Shown here in pieces: positions 38,644-47,896 of a stretch of DNA of 64,000 nucleotides. Location: the NCBI RefSeq assembly GCF_000022365.1, contig NC_012804.1, positions 186,001-250,000 on the forward strand, written 5' to 3'. Position 1 is the first letter of the stretch. Each line of letters opens with the position of its first letter. The notes under the pieces are model-generated. The model was not told the origin of the DNA. It searched no databases and saw only the letters and a program-made list of their open reading frames with translations. This stretch comes from Thermococcus gammatolerans EJ3 (GTDB taxonomy: Archaea > Methanobacteriota_B > Thermococci > Thermococcales > Thermococcaceae). A program made the translations under genes and the position numbers.

Positions 38644-39063
38644 ATGCACGAGTGGGCGCTGGCTGATGCCATAGTTAGGACAGTCCTGGACTACGCCCAG
38701 AGGGAGGGGGCAAAGAGGGTAAAGGCCGTTAGAGTAGTTCTCGGCGAACTCCAGGACGTTGCAGAAGATATCGTGAAGTTCGCTATGGAGCAGATGTTCG
38801 CGGGGACGATTGCCGAGGGGGCCGAGATAATCTTCGAGGAGGAAGAGGCCGTCTTCAAGTGCCGCAACTGCGGGCACACCTGGAAGCTCAAGGAGGTCAA
38901 GGACCGCTTCGACGAGCGCATAAAGGAGGACATCCACTTCATTCCTGAGGTCGTTCACGCCTTCCTTGCCTGCCCGAAGTGCGGAAGCCACGACTTTGAG
39001 GTCGTCCAGGGTAGGGGCGTTTACGTGGCTGGAATAATGATTGAGAAGGAGGGAGAGGCATGA
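38644..39063 (+). CDS. hypA: Hydrogenase nickel metallochaperone HypA
   Basis: 139 residues. The conserved MHEWALADAI start supplies the nickel-binding His2. A zinc domain has CRNCGHTW and CPKCGSHDF. The insert between the Cys pairs (about 85-110) is typical of Thermococcales HypA. It delivers nickel to NiFe hydrogenase precursors. It overlaps hypB by four bases and has GGTGATACC upstream. Confidence 0.96.
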   Translation: MHEWALADAIVRTVLDYAQREGAKRVKAVRVVLGELQDVAEDIVKFAMEQMFAGTIAEGAEIIFEEEEAVFKCRNCGHTWKLKEVKDRFDERIKEDIHFIPEVVHAFLACPKCGSHDFEVVQGRGVYVAGIMIEKEGEA

Positions 39064-39785
39064 TCGACCCGCGCGAGATAGCGATAAATGCGAGGCTTGA
39101 GAAGGTCAAGAGGATAATCCCCGTCGTCAGCGGAAAGGGCGGCGTTGGAAAATCGCTCGTCTCGACGACCCTCGCTTTGGCCCTGGCCGAGAAGGGTCAT
39201 AGGGTCGGTCTGCTCGACCTCGACTTTCACGGGGCAAGTGACCACGTGATTCTCGGCTTCGAGCCGAAGGAGTTCCCGGAGGAGGACAGGGGCGTCGTCC
39301 CGCCTACCGTTCACGGGATAAAGTTCATGACGATAGCCTACTACACCGAGGACAGGCCGACACCGCTCCGCGGTAAGGAAATCAGCGACGCCCTCATCGA
39401 ACTCCTGACGATAACGCGCTGGGATGAGCTCGACTACCTCGTCATTGACATGCCACCTGGACTCGGCGACCAGCTGTTGGATGTCCTCCGCTTCCTCAAG
39501 AGGGGTGAGTTCCTGGTCGTTGCAACCCCGTCGAAGCTCGCCCTCAACGTCGTGGAAAAGCTCATCCAGCTCCTTCTTGAGGAGAATCACAAAGTCCTCG
39601 GCGTCGTTGAGAACATGAAGCTCGATGAGGAGGAAGACGTCAAGAAGCTCGCAGAGCGCCACAACGTCCCATACCTTGTCGGCATACCGTTCTACCCAGA
39701 GCTTGACGCAAAGGTCGGCAACGTCGAGGAGCTCATGAAGACGGAGTTCGCGGAGAAGATAAGGGAGCTTGCTGAGAAGCTGTGA
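39060..39785 (+). CDS. hypB: HypA partner ATPase, Mrp/MinD-type HypB
   Basis: 241 residues. P-loop SGKGGVGKSLVSTTLALAL (about 23-41), DLDFHGASDH, and MPPGLGDQ switch region of the Mrp/MinD family; no CxxC near the end. In Thermococcus this ATPase, not a SIMIBI GTPase of the bacterial HypB type, binds HypA and stimulates nickel loading, hence the name. Tight coupling to hypA supports that job. Confidence 0.9.
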   Translation: MIDPREIAINARLEKVKRIIPVVSGKGGVGKSLVSTTLALALAEKGHRVGLLDLDFHGASDHVILGFEPKEFPEEDRGVVPPTVHGIKFMTIAYYTEDRPTPLRGKEISDALIELLTITRWDELDYLVIDMPPGLGDQLLDVLRFLKRGEFLVVATPSKLALNVVEKLIQLLLEENHKVLGVVENMKLDEEEDVKKLAERHNVPYLVGIPFYPELDAKVGNVEELMKTEFAEKIRELAEKL

Positions 39786-39820
39786 TTTCTCTTCTTTTGT
39801 TCCAATGTTTTATTTTTGCC
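39786..39820 (+). terminator. T-rich terminator after hypAB
   Basis: Several T-runs (TTTCTCTTCTTTTG, GTTTTATTTTTG) follow the hypB stop. Confidence 0.4.
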
Positions 39821-39876
39821 AGTTAACTCCAGAAAGTTCACGCATAAAGTTTTAACCGAGAAGGAAAGTTTAGCCT

Positions 39877-40797
39877 ATGAGACGAGAGACCCGAACACTA
39901 TTACTCCTTACCTTTCTCTCACCTTTCTTGGCCGAAGTTCTCGGTGGTTCAACACATCCGCTCCAGCTGGTGGTTCAACCACTCTCTTTTCCTTTCCTCT
40001 GGCTCTTCTACGGTTCTGGCGTTCTCCTGATTCGCGAAGCGTGGGTGAGGTTCGGTGGTGGACAGGCTGGACTCATGCTCTTAGGCGCCCTCTACGGCGT
40101 CGTCGAGGAAGGAGTTATAATCCGTTCATGGTTCGACCCAGACTGGCCTGACCTCGGAGCTCTCAGAGACTACGGCAGGGTCTTCGGCGTGAACGCGAGC
40201 TGGGCCGTTCTCCTGACAATCTACCACACCACGATGAGCATAGCTATTCCAATTTTGGTAGTGGAACTGCTCTATCCCGAACTTCGCGGAAAGTCTCTCA
40301 TTGGAAAACGAGGAGTCCTACTGACCACACTCGCTTTCTGCGCCTCGGCCTTTGCCTTCGCACACCTCACCAGCTATGTCCCTTCCCCTGCGCAGTATTC
40401 AGTGGCCCTCTTCTCTGCTCTCGCGCTCTTACTTCTCGCCAGAAAGTTTGGGAGCATTGATGTTCCCTTCACACCAGCGCATCCATTTATCCTTGGCTTT
40501 CTTTCGGGAGCAATGATTTTCACGAGCCTTGCATTCCTCCCCAAGGCCCTTCCACCGCTCGCAACCAGCACAGTTGGAACGCTCGCCCTCGTCCTGTTCT
40601 TCGCTTCCCTTAACGGGGACGAGAAAAGGGCCGTACTCGGCTTTTTGGCGTTCTGGTTGATAATCTATGATATCCTGCTCGAGCTTGTTGGTGTCATCGG
40701 TGAGGCGATACTCGGCCCGCTGAGCTACGTTTTCCTCTTCAGACGTCTAGGCGCGGTAGATCGGGCCAGCACAGACCAACACCAAGCCGAGCGGTGA
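39877..40797 (+). CDS. Multi-pass membrane protein, possible CPBP-like
   Basis: 306 residues with about eight hydrophobic segments. GALYGVVEEGVI near residue 75-85 holds an EE pair and HTTMS and HLTSY supply His residues, reminiscent of but not matching well the CPBP intramembrane protease pattern. No ribosome site; a TTTTAA box (39850-39855) lies about 25 bases upstream, so the mRNA is probably leaderless. Function unknown; position between hypAB and the hydrogenase protease may be incidental. Confidence 0.65.
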   Translation: MRRETRTLLLLTFLSPFLAEVLGGSTHPLQLVVQPLSFPFLWLFYGSGVLLIREAWVRFGGGQAGLMLLGALYGVVEEGVIIRSWFDPDWPDLGALRDYGRVFGVNASWAVLLTIYHTTMSIAIPILVVELLYPELRGKSLIGKRGVLLTTLAFCASAFAFAHLTSYVPSPAQYSVALFSALALLLLARKFGSIDVPFTPAHPFILGFLSGAMIFTSLAFLPKALPPLATSTVGTLALVLFFASLNGDEKRAVLGFLAFWLIIYDILLELVGVIGEAILGPLSYVFLFRRLGAVDRASTDQHQAER

Positions 40798-41008
40798 TAA
40801 AGGTCATCTTTTAAATTCTGCCTCCAATCAAAAACTAGAGACCAAAGAGCCTTCTTATTGAGTGCTAAATTCTTTTTGATATGGCCTGCAATGAGAAACG
40901 CTGATTTTGTTATCTCAAAAACATGAAGTACTTCTTCATTTCAACAACAAAGCGGTTAAAATTTTAAGGCCGAAGAATGAATTCATGGGGAAGTTCTGGG
41001 GTGAAAAT

Positions 41009-41482
41009 ATGAACCTCGAAGAACTCTTCCAGAATGCAAAAAGAGTTGTCATATGTGGAATCGGGAACGACATCAGGGGAGATGACGCCTTCGGCGTTCT
41101 GGTCGCGGAGAGGCTGAAGGAGTTGCTCGACAACCCCGACGTCCTCGTGCTGAACTGCGGGGAGGTTCCGGAGAACTACACTGGTAAGATAGCGAACTTT
41201 AAGCCCGACCTGGTGGTTTTCGTGGATGCTGTTGATTTCGGCGGTGAAGTCGGCGAGTACATCACAGCCGACCCGGAGGGAACGCTCGGCGAGGCAATAT
41301 CGACGCACGGCCTTCCGCTGAAGTTCGTAACCCAGTTCATGAAGACGATGGTCAAGGCGGAGTTCGTGCTCATAGGCTGTCAGCCTGGTTCGACGGGCCT
41401 CTTCCAGGAGCCGAGCGAGCTGATAAAGAAGCGCGCCGAGAGATTAGCGGAACTGCTGGCGGGGATTCTAAAAAGGGAATAA
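41009..41482 (+). CDS. hycI: Hydrogenase maturation protease (HycI family)
   Basis: 157 residues from ATG 41009 with GGGGTGAAAAT upstream; longer in-frame starts from 40907 are AT-rich non-coding. CGIGNDIRGDDAFGVLVAE, VFVDAVDF and STHGLPLKFV supply the nickel-sensing acidic and His residues. It clips the C-terminal tail of the NiFe large subunit once nickel is in place; its likely client is the hydrogenase encoded downstream on the other strand. Confidence 0.93.
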   Translation: MNLEELFQNAKRVVICGIGNDIRGDDAFGVLVAERLKELLDNPDVLVLNCGEVPENYTGKIANFKPDLVVFVDAVDFGGEVGEYITADPEGTLGEAISTHGLPLKFVTQFMKTMVKAEFVLIGCQPGSTGLFQEPSELIKKRAERLAELLAGILKRE

Positions 41483-41558
41483 GAACCTAAAAGACAAGCA
41501 GGGATTGGTTTCTCTTCCTTTTGGACACCAACCGAGGGAGTATTACCTAAGAGTCGGG

Positions 41559-41759
41559 TTATTGCCTCCGCAGTTCGCCCTTCATTTTCAAGTACTCCTC
41601 CCTGCTCAGCGGGAAGCTCTTGGCGGAGGCAAGGAAAGAGTTCACAAGCCTCACCTGCTGTTTGAAGACCTCATCGGGGTTCTCCTTCAGTCTCTTCACG
41701 TAAAGCCTGATGAATGCGAGCCTCTCTTCCAAATCGCGCTTAGAACGGAACTTCAACAC
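41559..41759 (-). CDS. Small basic helical protein paired with nucleotidyltransferase
   Basis: 66 residues from GTG 41759 (TTG 41756 is as good) with GGGGAGG upstream, overlapping the nucleotidyltransferase gene by 20 bases. Entirely helical and charged: RSKRDLEERLAFIRLYVKR, then VNSFLASAKSFPLSREEYL. Likely binds its upstream partner. No family recognised. Confidence 0.6.
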   Translation of the reverse strand: MLKFRSKRDLEERLAFIRLYVKRLKENPDEVFKQQVRLVNSFLASAKSFPLSREEYLKMKGELRRQ

Positions 41760-42321
41760 CGAGCCTCCCCGCATAGTCATTGAGCGCCCTCCAGTCAATT
41801 TTCTCTTTGAACAGCTCGTAGAGGAAGAAAGCATCTTCTAAGTCCTTGTCAGTGCCGAGGTAGAGCTTGTACGCTATCTGGAGTTCTATTGGAGATATGT
41901 AAATCACCCGCCCGTTGAACCAGACGGGAATCCTCTTTTCGAGCGCCTCCCTGTGGAAGGCATCCTTGGGAAACTTTATTTCGGCGTTTGGGATTATCTC
42001 ACCCTTTCTGACCATCCGTATTCCAAGCCTGCCGGCAAGCATTTCGTACAGACCCTCACAGGCTTCGGGATTGAGAAACTCAAAGCCAGCTTTCTGCGCG
42101 TCTTCGCACATGGAAATGAACTCCTCTTGGGGGAGTGGTTCTATAACGACATCGACATCCTCGGTGCCCCTCGAGCGGCCGAAAAGAATGGTAACGTATC
42201 CACTGACTATAACGTAGCGGACGTGTCTCTCAAGAACATCTATGACATCAAATACAAATTTATCCAGCTCGCTGAGCTCGCGATTGAGTACTATTTTCTT
42301 CTCCGTAATCTCAATGTCCAT
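41740..42321 (-). CDS. Nucleotidyltransferase-fold protein (AbiEii/DUF6036-like)
   Basis: 193 residues. A polymerase-beta-like core is visible in YVIVSGYVTILFGRSRGTED-VDVVIE, with the G-x-G/S helix and two Asp. IPVWFNGRVIYISPIELQIAYK and DLEDAFFLYELF match the later part of DUF6036/AbiEii-type proteins, which often act as toxins modifying tRNA or as uncharacterised transferases. Translation-coupled to the small gene downstream. Confidence 0.75.
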   Translation of the reverse strand: MDIEITEKKIVLNRELSELDKFVFDVIDVLERHVRYVIVSGYVTILFGRSRGTEDVDVVIEPLPQEEFISMCEDAQKAGFEFLNPEACEGLYEMLAGRLGIRMVRKGEIIPNAEIKFPKDAFHREALEKRIPVWFNGRVIYISPIELQIAYKLYLGTDKDLEDAFFLYELFKEKIDWRALNDYAGRLGVEVPF

Positions 42322-42354
42322 GGTCCCACCATGAATCTTTGGAAGCTTTTTTAT

Positions 42355-42930
42355 TTATCCCTTGTGCAATTTTCCCAAATCCTCCCTCGTGTTCACGTTG
42401 AAGAAGCTCTCGCGCCACTCCTCGGGGAGGGACTCTATCGGGAGGTAGCAGGGATTGACCTCACGGATTGCCCTGTTGAGGGCGTAGTTTCCGGCTTTTA
42501 TCTTCTCCTCAAGGACTTCGCGGAAAGCGCTGGAATAAGCGGCGTGAAGGGGTTCGAGGTAGCCGTTCTCCCACCTCGGCACGCAGGCAGTTTTTCCGCT
42601 CTTCTTGAATTCGGATATGATGAAATCAACGAACTCGGGGACGAGGAGGGGCATGTCGCCGGCAACGACGAAGGCATCGCCGAGGCTTAGGGCCGTGTAA
42701 ACTCCTCCCATCGGGCCTATCAGCAGGTTATCAACGACCACGCGGTAGCCGAGCTTTTCCAGTTTCTCCGCGTTGTCCTTTGAAGCAACTAAGATTATCT
42801 CGTCTATCTTTTTAGCGGTTTCAAGCCTCTCGATGGTGTAAAGAATCAAAGGCTTGCCGTTGATTCTGTAGAGTAGCTTGTCGCCCCCGAACCGCTTTCC
42901 CCTTCCGCCCGCCAAGACAGCTCCGATCAT
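42355..42930 (-). CDS. mobA: Molybdenum cofactor guanylyltransferase MobA
   Basis: 191 residues. [20 protein letters not shown] (about 6-25) is the nucleotide-binding motif of Mob[14 protein letters not shown] carries the metal-binding Asp; [15 protein letters not shown] is also characteristic. It attaches GMP to molybdopterin, giving the guanine dinucleotide form used by formate dehydrogenases. Placed downstream of the formate hydrogenlyase operon, it probably supplies FdhA. Confidence 0.92.
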   Translation of the reverse strand: MIGAVLAGGRGKRFGGDKLLYRINGKPLILYTIERLETAKKIDEIILVASKDNAEKLEKLGYRVVVDNLLIGPMGGVYTALSLGDAFVVAGDMPLLVPEFVDFIISEFKKSGKTACVPRWENGYLEPLHAAYSSAFREVLEEKIKAGNYALNRAIREVNPCYLPIESLPEEWRESFFNVNTREDLGKLHKG

Positions 42931-43373
42931 TCTTTCCTCTCCTCGTCGACTTGGATGTACTCGATGGTGCTGATGTACTTCACGTAGTCCATCGCCTTCT
43001 TAGGGTTCAGCATGTCGTTCATGAGGTTCTGGAAGTAGTTATCCTTATCGTAGGCGACCTCGTAGTTCACCACAACGTCGAGGTAGCCCGAGTGGAAGTT
43101 CTCAGCTTCCTCGCGCGTGTAGAGCTCGAAGGAGACGTGGTAGCCGTACTTCTCCTCTATCGGGTCGCGGATGTTCTCCACGAAGTCCGCCATGCGGTTC
43201 ATCTTCACAGGGTCGTAGGGTTTGTCTATGACGACGACAACGTCTATCTCTGGAAAGTCCGGGTCGCGGAGGTGCCTCCCGTAGAAGACTATCGAGAGAA
43301 GGTTGTCCCCGTAGAACTCCTTGACCCTCTTTATCAACTCCTCCTTGGCCATCTTTAGCTTTGCCTCGTTCAT
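42927..43373 (-). CDS. Nucleotidyltransferase-domain protein
   Basis: 148 residues. [27 protein letters not shown] is a nucleotidyltransferase G-x..D-x-D pattern, though the Gly-Ser of active enzymes is replaced by Gly-Arg. [20 protein letters not shown] follows. It overlaps mobA by four bases and follows the hydrogenase genes. Possibly a cofactor or regulatory enzyme; role unknown. Confidence 0.72.
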   Translation of the reverse strand: MNEAKLKMAKEELIKRVKEFYGDNLLSIVFYGRHLRDPDFPEIDVVVVIDKPYDPVKMNRMADFVENIRDPIEEKYGYHVSFELYTREEAENFHSGYLDVVVNYEVAYDKDNYFQNLMNDMLNPKKAMDYVKYISTIEYIQVDEERKE

Positions 43374-43412
43374 CTCACCACCACCTGAGAAAAGTCCTGG
43401 AAAAATAAAAGT

Positions 43413-43730
43413 TTAATCGAAGGTCGGCTGGTAGCGGTACTCGATGTGGAGCTTGCTCTCGGAGTCGAGCTTTTCAGCCGCTTCAAGCAGGACCTTCCTG
43501 TCCTTCTCGGGCAACTCTTTAATCGGGAGCCTCAGCACGTCTCTGACTTCAATGTCGAAGGCCCTCGTGTTCTCGTCTATTCCGAGAGCGGACTTTATGA
43601 GCTTCACGGCCTCTTCGCTCAGCTCGCCCTCCTCCTCGATGATTAGCAGGTCGCCTGCGTAGTGGCCCGTAATCCTGGCCGAATACTCGGGGTAGTCCTC
43701 GTACTTGAAGCGGTAGAGCTTCCAGGGCAT
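43413..43730 (-). CDS. Small protein at end of formate hydrogenlyase operon
   Basis: 105 residues from ATG 43730 (GTG 43739 in frame). Acidic, mixed alpha/beta, no Cys, no membrane helix. Starts two bases before the small subunit gene ends. I do not recognise it; a soluble assembly or accessory protein of the hydrogenase is a plausible guess from position. Confidence 0.65.
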   Translation of the reverse strand: MPWKLYRFKYEDYPEYSARITGHYAGDLLIIEEEGELSEEAVKLIKSALGIDENTRAFDIEVRDVLRLPIKELPEKDRKVLLEAAEKLDSESKLHIEYRYQPTFD

Positions 43731-43731
43731 C

Positions 43732-44562
43732 TCAGACACCCGCCGTCACGGGGTACTTCTTCCTGAGGGCCTCTCCGAGAGAGTGATACTCGTCGTACAG
43801 CCTCCAGAACTCGTTTTCGAGGAAGCGCATGGCGACCTTTACCCTGGAGTCCTTCTCCTTGAGGAAGTATCCCGTGACGAGGTCGTGGAGCTTCTCCCTC
43901 GGGTTCTCATCCTCGAAGGCCTTCTCGACCAACGCCATGAAGTCGTTGAGAACCGCTTCCCTGTCGTAGTAGCCTATGACGCGCCTGAGCTCCTCGCGAA
44001 GGGTGAGCCAGTAGCGGAGCGGTATCGGCCTGTCGGGGATTCTGAACTCGACCTCGTTCTCTTTGCTCGGTGTCTCCTTCGGCGGGAGCGCAATCCAGTA
44101 TTCGCCCTTCATCTTCTTCTCCTTGATGCCGAGGAGCTGGGCCACGCCGTAGAGTATCTCCTCCGGACTCGGCGGACAGCCGGGGATGTACATGTCTATC
44201 GGCACTATCATCTCCGGCCCACCGCTCCTGAGCCTGTCTCTTCCGCGCTGGGGGGAGGTGTTGTAGAGGGCGTAGCTGTTGTAGAAGATTCCACCGCTCG
44301 AGGCGCACGTACCCACGGCAACCACTATCCTCGGCTTGGGGGGCATAGCCTCGTAGGCCTTCTTGAGCGCTATCCTCGTTTGCCTTGTAAGCGGACCGGT
44401 GATGAAGAGCGCATCCGCGTGCCTCGGGTTGGGGACGACCTTGACACCGAGCCTCTCGAGGTCGTAGTAGGGGCTGAGTACATCGAGCACCTCGATGTCA
44501 CAGCCGTTACATGAGCCCGCATCAACGTGATAGACCCAGACCGACTTGAGCCTTCTTCCCAT
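43732..44562 (-). CDS. Membrane-bound [NiFe] hydrogenase small subunit (HycG/NuoB-like)
   Basis: 276 residues. VDAGSCNGCDIEVL, VGTCASSGG and YIPGCPPSPEEIL hold the four Cys of the proximal 4Fe-4S cluster. The C-terminal extension of about 120 helical residues is longer than in bacterial HycG. Part of the eight-gene unit fdhA to here; transfers electrons to the NiFe centre. Corresponds in position to the last mhy gene of Thermococcus formate hydrogenlyase operons. Confidence 0.93.
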   Translation of the reverse strand: MGRRLKSVWVYHVDAGSCNGCDIEVLDVLSPYYDLERLGVKVVPNPRHADALFITGPLTRQTRIALKKAYEAMPPKPRIVVAVGTCASSGGIFYNSYALYNTSPQRGRDRLRSGGPEMIVPIDMYIPGCPPSPEEILYGVAQLLGIKEKKMKGEYWIALPPKETPSKENEVEFRIPDRPIPLRYWLTLREELRRVIGYYDREAVLNDFMALVEKAFEDENPREKLHDLVTGYFLKEKDSRVKVAMRFLENEFWRLYDEYHSLGEALRKKYPVTAGV

Positions 44563-45167
44563 CACTCCTCACCCCCCTTCTTCACGAGTATGAACGCTGG
44601 ATATGCGTTGCCCTCGGTTTCCCTGAGCTTCTCGACGGTCTTGCGCATCTTTGCCTCCTGGGTCAGGCCGATTCTGTCTTCAAGGGCGTACATATCGATG
44701 ATTTCCTTGGGCAGAATCGCCTTAACGTACTCAATCTGCCTCTCTGTGAAGTCGAGGTACTCACCACACTCCTCGCAGTAGGCCAGCTTGTGCTCCACTA
44801 CTTCAACGAGGTCCTCCTTGTTGTCGGTTGCTATCTCGAAGATGTTAGTCGGTTCCATAGCTCCAGTCGGGCAGACCTCAACACAGCGGTGGCACCTTAT
44901 ACATCTCGCCGCGTTGAAGGTGAGCCTCTTAACGCCGTGCTCCTTGTCCCACTCGAGGATTAGGGCATCGGGCGGGCAGGCGTTGACACAGGCTCCACAG
45001 CCTATGCACTTCTCGGGGTTGATGTGCGGGATTCCCCTGTACTCGGGTGGCTTCTCGATATCAATAAAAGGATAGGGGGTGGTGACAGGGGCCTTCTTGC
45101 TGAACTTCTCGACTTCGAAGCGGTTCCACTTCTTGAGCTTCTCGGTGTAGGAGAGGCTCTCGGCCAT
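44562..45167 (-). CDS. Hydrogenase 4Fe-4S subunit (HycF/NuoI-like)
   Basis: 201 residues. Two 4Fe-4S motifs, CIGCGACVNACP (about 55-66) and CIRCHRCVEVCP (about 88-99), followed by an extra CEECG near residue 132. Stop and start overlap with both neighbours. Relays electrons between the formate dehydrogenase arm and the small subunit. Confidence 0.93.
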   Translation of the reverse strand: MAESLSYTEKLKKWNRFEVEKFSKKAPVTTPYPFIDIEKPPEYRGIPHINPEKCIGCGACVNACPPDALILEWDKEHGVKRLTFNAARCIRCHRCVEVCPTGAMEPTNIFEIATDNKEDLVEVVEHKLAYCEECGEYLDFTERQIEYVKAILPKEIIDMYALEDRIGLTQEAKMRKTVEKLRETEGNAYPAFILVKKGGEE

Positions 45168-46966
45168 CAGAACACCCCCCTGTACTTGATTGAGAGCTCG
45201 TTGAACTCGGCCTCGGTCAGAACCTTCACCTTGCCCGTCTCGACGTCAACGAACTGAACCCTCTCTGTACAGGAGTAGCACGGGTCAATGCTCGCTATGA
45301 TGAGCGGTGCGTCTGCGACGTGATAGCCCTTGAGCATCTCCGGCACAGCTGGCAGGTTGTTGTAGGTCGGAGCTCTAACCTTCCAGCGGTAGACCTTGTT
45401 CTTCTCGCCGGTCATGACGTAGTGGACGACCTCACCGCGGTGGGCCTCGGTGAATCCTAACGCCTCTTCATACTCGGGTAAATCGCCAATCGGAACCATT
45501 ATGTCTCCGCCGGGCATCTGGTCGATGAGCTGTTCCACTATCCAGAGGCTCTCAAAGAGCTCGTCCATCCTGACGAGAACCCTGGCCAGAACATCGCCCT
45601 CCTTGTAAACCGGAACCTTGAAGTCGACCTCGTTGTAGGCCATCGCGGTCTTCGTCGCCTGGTCGAGCCTCGTGTCAATCCTCCTTCCGCTCGCGCGAGC
45701 GGTCGGTCCGAGGACGGAGTAGGCCTTGGCGACCTTGTAGGGCAGGATTCCGACTCCCTCGGCGCGCTTGATGAAGGTGTTGGTGTTCAGGGCGATGTCA
45801 AGGAACTTCTTGGTCTCCTCGCGTATCTGCTTGACGACCTTGAGAATCTCCTCCTTGCGGTAGTCGAGAATGTCCCTTCTAACTCCACCGACGATGTTCA
45901 TTCCGTACTGCTTCCTGTTTCCGGTGAGCCTCTCAACGAGCCACATGACCGGCTCACGGATTCTCCACGCGTGCATAAAGCCCGTGTCGTAGCCGACGAG
46001 GTGGGCGGCAATGCCTACCCAGAGCAGGTGGTTGTGAATCCTCTCCAGCTCGAGCATCAGCGTCCTTATGTAGCGCGCCCTGTCGGGTATGTCCACGTCA
46101 GCCAAGCGCTCGACCGCCATAGCGTAGCTGACGGAGTGCTGGTAGCCACAGATTCCGCAGATTCTCTCGGCGAGGAAGAGAACCTGGTTGTAGGTGAGCC
46201 TTCCCTCACCGGTCTTCTCTATTCCGCGGTGGGAGTAGAAGCCGCGGTAGTCAACGTCAACTATCTCCTCGCCCTTGACGAAGAGCCTGAAGTGGGCCGG
46301 CTCCTCTATGCCCGCGTGAACGGGACCCATCGGGACGAGCGTCGTTCCTTCCGGTGTCTCTCTGTACTCCGTCTTCACCTCGGCCATCGGCGAGTGCCTG
46401 TAGTCCATGTCCTTCCTGAGCGGGTAAACTCCCTCTGGCCAGTCCTCAGGAAGGATGAGCCTCCTCGGGTCTGGGTGGCCAACTGGGTTGAAGCCGAGCA
46501 GGTCCTTGACTTCCCTCTCTATCCAGAGCGCCGCGGGGAGCTTTGCTGCCACGCTCGGGAAGCTCGGGTCGTCGGCGGGCATGTAGGCCTTGAGGAAGAC
46601 CCAGTAGTTCTCGTCCATGTTCTGCGGTTCAACCTGGACGTTGAGGAAGGGCATGTAGACGAACTTGCCGTTGAGTGGCCTCTCGTCGGTTCCGACGGCG
46701 GTTGAAAGGTGTGTCTCCTTGAACTCAGGGTGGTTGTGCCACCAGAGGACCGCATCCGGAAGAACTTCCCTGTCAATGACAAACATGTACTGCCCGTAGG
46801 TCATCCTCTTGCACTCTCTAATATGCTCTTTGAAGGCCTCGTAAAACTCCTTCAGGCCCTTTCTCTCGGTAAGAATTGTCTCGACATCAGCCTTCCTGCA
46901 GTGGCCGTTTTCGCAGGCCCTGCACTCAAACTCGAAGTGAGCCTCCAAATCCCTCGTCGTTACCAT
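45167..46966 (-). CDS. [NiFe] hydrogenase large subunit, NuoC/NuoD fusion (HycE-like)
   Basis: 599 residues from ATG 46966 with GGGTGGTGAAT upstream. The N-terminal 180 residues are NuoC/HycE-like (30 kDa domain) with an extra CRACENGHC near the start. The rest is NuoD-like and keeps both nickel-binding pairs, RICGICGYQHS and DPCYSCTERV, so it is a true hydrogenase rather than a quinone oxidoreductase. About 25 residues follow the second motif, giving the tail removed by the maturation protease. Confidence 0.95.
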   Translation of the reverse strand: MVTTRDLEAHFEFECRACENGHCRKADVETILTERKGLKEFYEAFKEHIRECKRMTYGQYMFVIDREVLPDAVLWWHNHPEFKETHLSTAVGTDERPLNGKFVYMPFLNVQVEPQNMDENYWVFLKAYMPADDPSFPSVAAKLPAALWIEREVKDLLGFNPVGHPDPRRLILPEDWPEGVYPLRKDMDYRHSPMAEVKTEYRETPEGTTLVPMGPVHAGIEEPAHFRLFVKGEEIVDVDYRGFYSHRGIEKTGEGRLTYNQVLFLAERICGICGYQHSVSYAMAVERLADVDIPDRARYIRTLMLELERIHNHLLWVGIAAHLVGYDTGFMHAWRIREPVMWLVERLTGNRKQYGMNIVGGVRRDILDYRKEEILKVVKQIREETKKFLDIALNTNTFIKRAEGVGILPYKVAKAYSVLGPTARASGRRIDTRLDQATKTAMAYNEVDFKVPVYKEGDVLARVLVRMDELFESLWIVEQLIDQMPGGDIMVPIGDLPEYEEALGFTEAHRGEVVHYVMTGEKNKVYRWKVRAPTYNNLPAVPEMLKGYHVADAPLIIASIDPCYSCTERVQFVDVETGKVKVLTEAEFNELSIKYRGVF

Positions 46967-46968
46967 AT

Positions 46969-47886
46969 TCACCACCCCATGAACGCCATGCCCAGGATCA
47001 CCAAGCCGGCGAAGAACATCCTAACGTTCATCTTCACGACCTGGTCTATTCTCAGCCTTGCGTTTGTCGCTTCGAGGGCCGCTATGATCGGATAGAATGC
47101 AACGGTGAGGATGAACTGGAGGGCCAGTACGAGCGCCGCTCTCTCTGGGGTGTTTATCGGCCCGATCCAAGGCATCGTTAGCAGGCTGACGAAGAACCAC
47201 AGCAGGGCGAAGCGCTTGATGTGTATCGCGTAGTAGAAGACCCCGAGGAGCCTTCCGCTGTACTCACCCAGCGGACCGCCTATGACTTCCTGCTCTGCCT
47301 CCGCAACGTCGAATGGGACAAAGCCGCTCTCAACGTAGAGCGCGTAGGCAAGGGCTATGTACGCGAGCACGAGCGACGGTGTGAGATGCAGGTTGGCTAT
47401 GATGTCCGCTATGTTAAGGGAGCCGGCGTTGTAAGCAAGGACGCCGTAGAGAATGGCTATGAGCGGTTCCACCGTTAGGATGAGCTGGGCCTCTCTGGTA
47501 GCTCCTATGTGGCTGAAGGCGTTCTGGACGCTCAGGCCCCCGAGGATCAGGAAGACGCTGACCATCAGGATTACGTAGAAGAACACCACCAAGTTGAAGC
47601 CGAAGTCCACTGGTATGACGTTCCCGTAGGGCAGGAGCAGTGCTGCTGAGATAGCAGAGGCCAGGGCCAGGAACGGGGCTGCGGTGAAGAGTAAGCTTTT
47701 CGTTGGCTTAACGGATGGAAGGTTGAAGAGCTTCTGGAGGTCGTACCAGGTCTGCATGAGCGGCGGCCCGCGCCTGTACTGGAGTCTCGCCTTGACCCTT
47801 CTCGCTATTCCGTCAAGGTACGGCGGCAGGAGGAAGATGATGAGGATCCCAACGAGCTCGAATCCAACTTTGATCGTTGTCTCCAT
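46969..47886 (-). CDS. Hydrogenase membrane subunit (HycD/NuoH-like)
   Basis: 305 residues, about eight membrane helices. Family signatures: PPYLDGIARRVKARLQYRRGPP-type loop and ESGFVPFDVAEAEQEVIGGPL, the conserved acidic loop that links redox to ion movement in complex I. Start ATG 47886 follows GAGGTG; in-frame GTG/ATG lie a few codons upstream. Confidence 0.93.
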   Translation of the reverse strand: METTIKVGFELVGILIIFLLPPYLDGIARRVKARLQYRRGPPLMQTWYDLQKLFNLPSVKPTKSLLFTAAPFLALASAISAALLLPYGNVIPVDFGFNLVVFFYVILMVSVFLILGGLSVQNAFSHIGATREAQLILTVEPLIAILYGVLAYNAGSLNIADIIANLHLTPSLVLAYIALAYALYVESGFVPFDVAEAEQEVIGGPLGEYSGRLLGVFYYAIHIKRFALLWFFVSLLTMPWIGPINTPERAALVLALQFILTVAFYPIIAALEATNARLRIDQVVKMNVRMFFAGLVILGMAFMGW

Positions 47887-47896
47887 TTCCATCACC

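Noticed and set aside
45971-46705. 244-codon plus-strand frame opposite the hydrogenase large subunit
   Set aside because: Antisense shadow; the minus frame has the conserved nickel and NuoC/D motifs.
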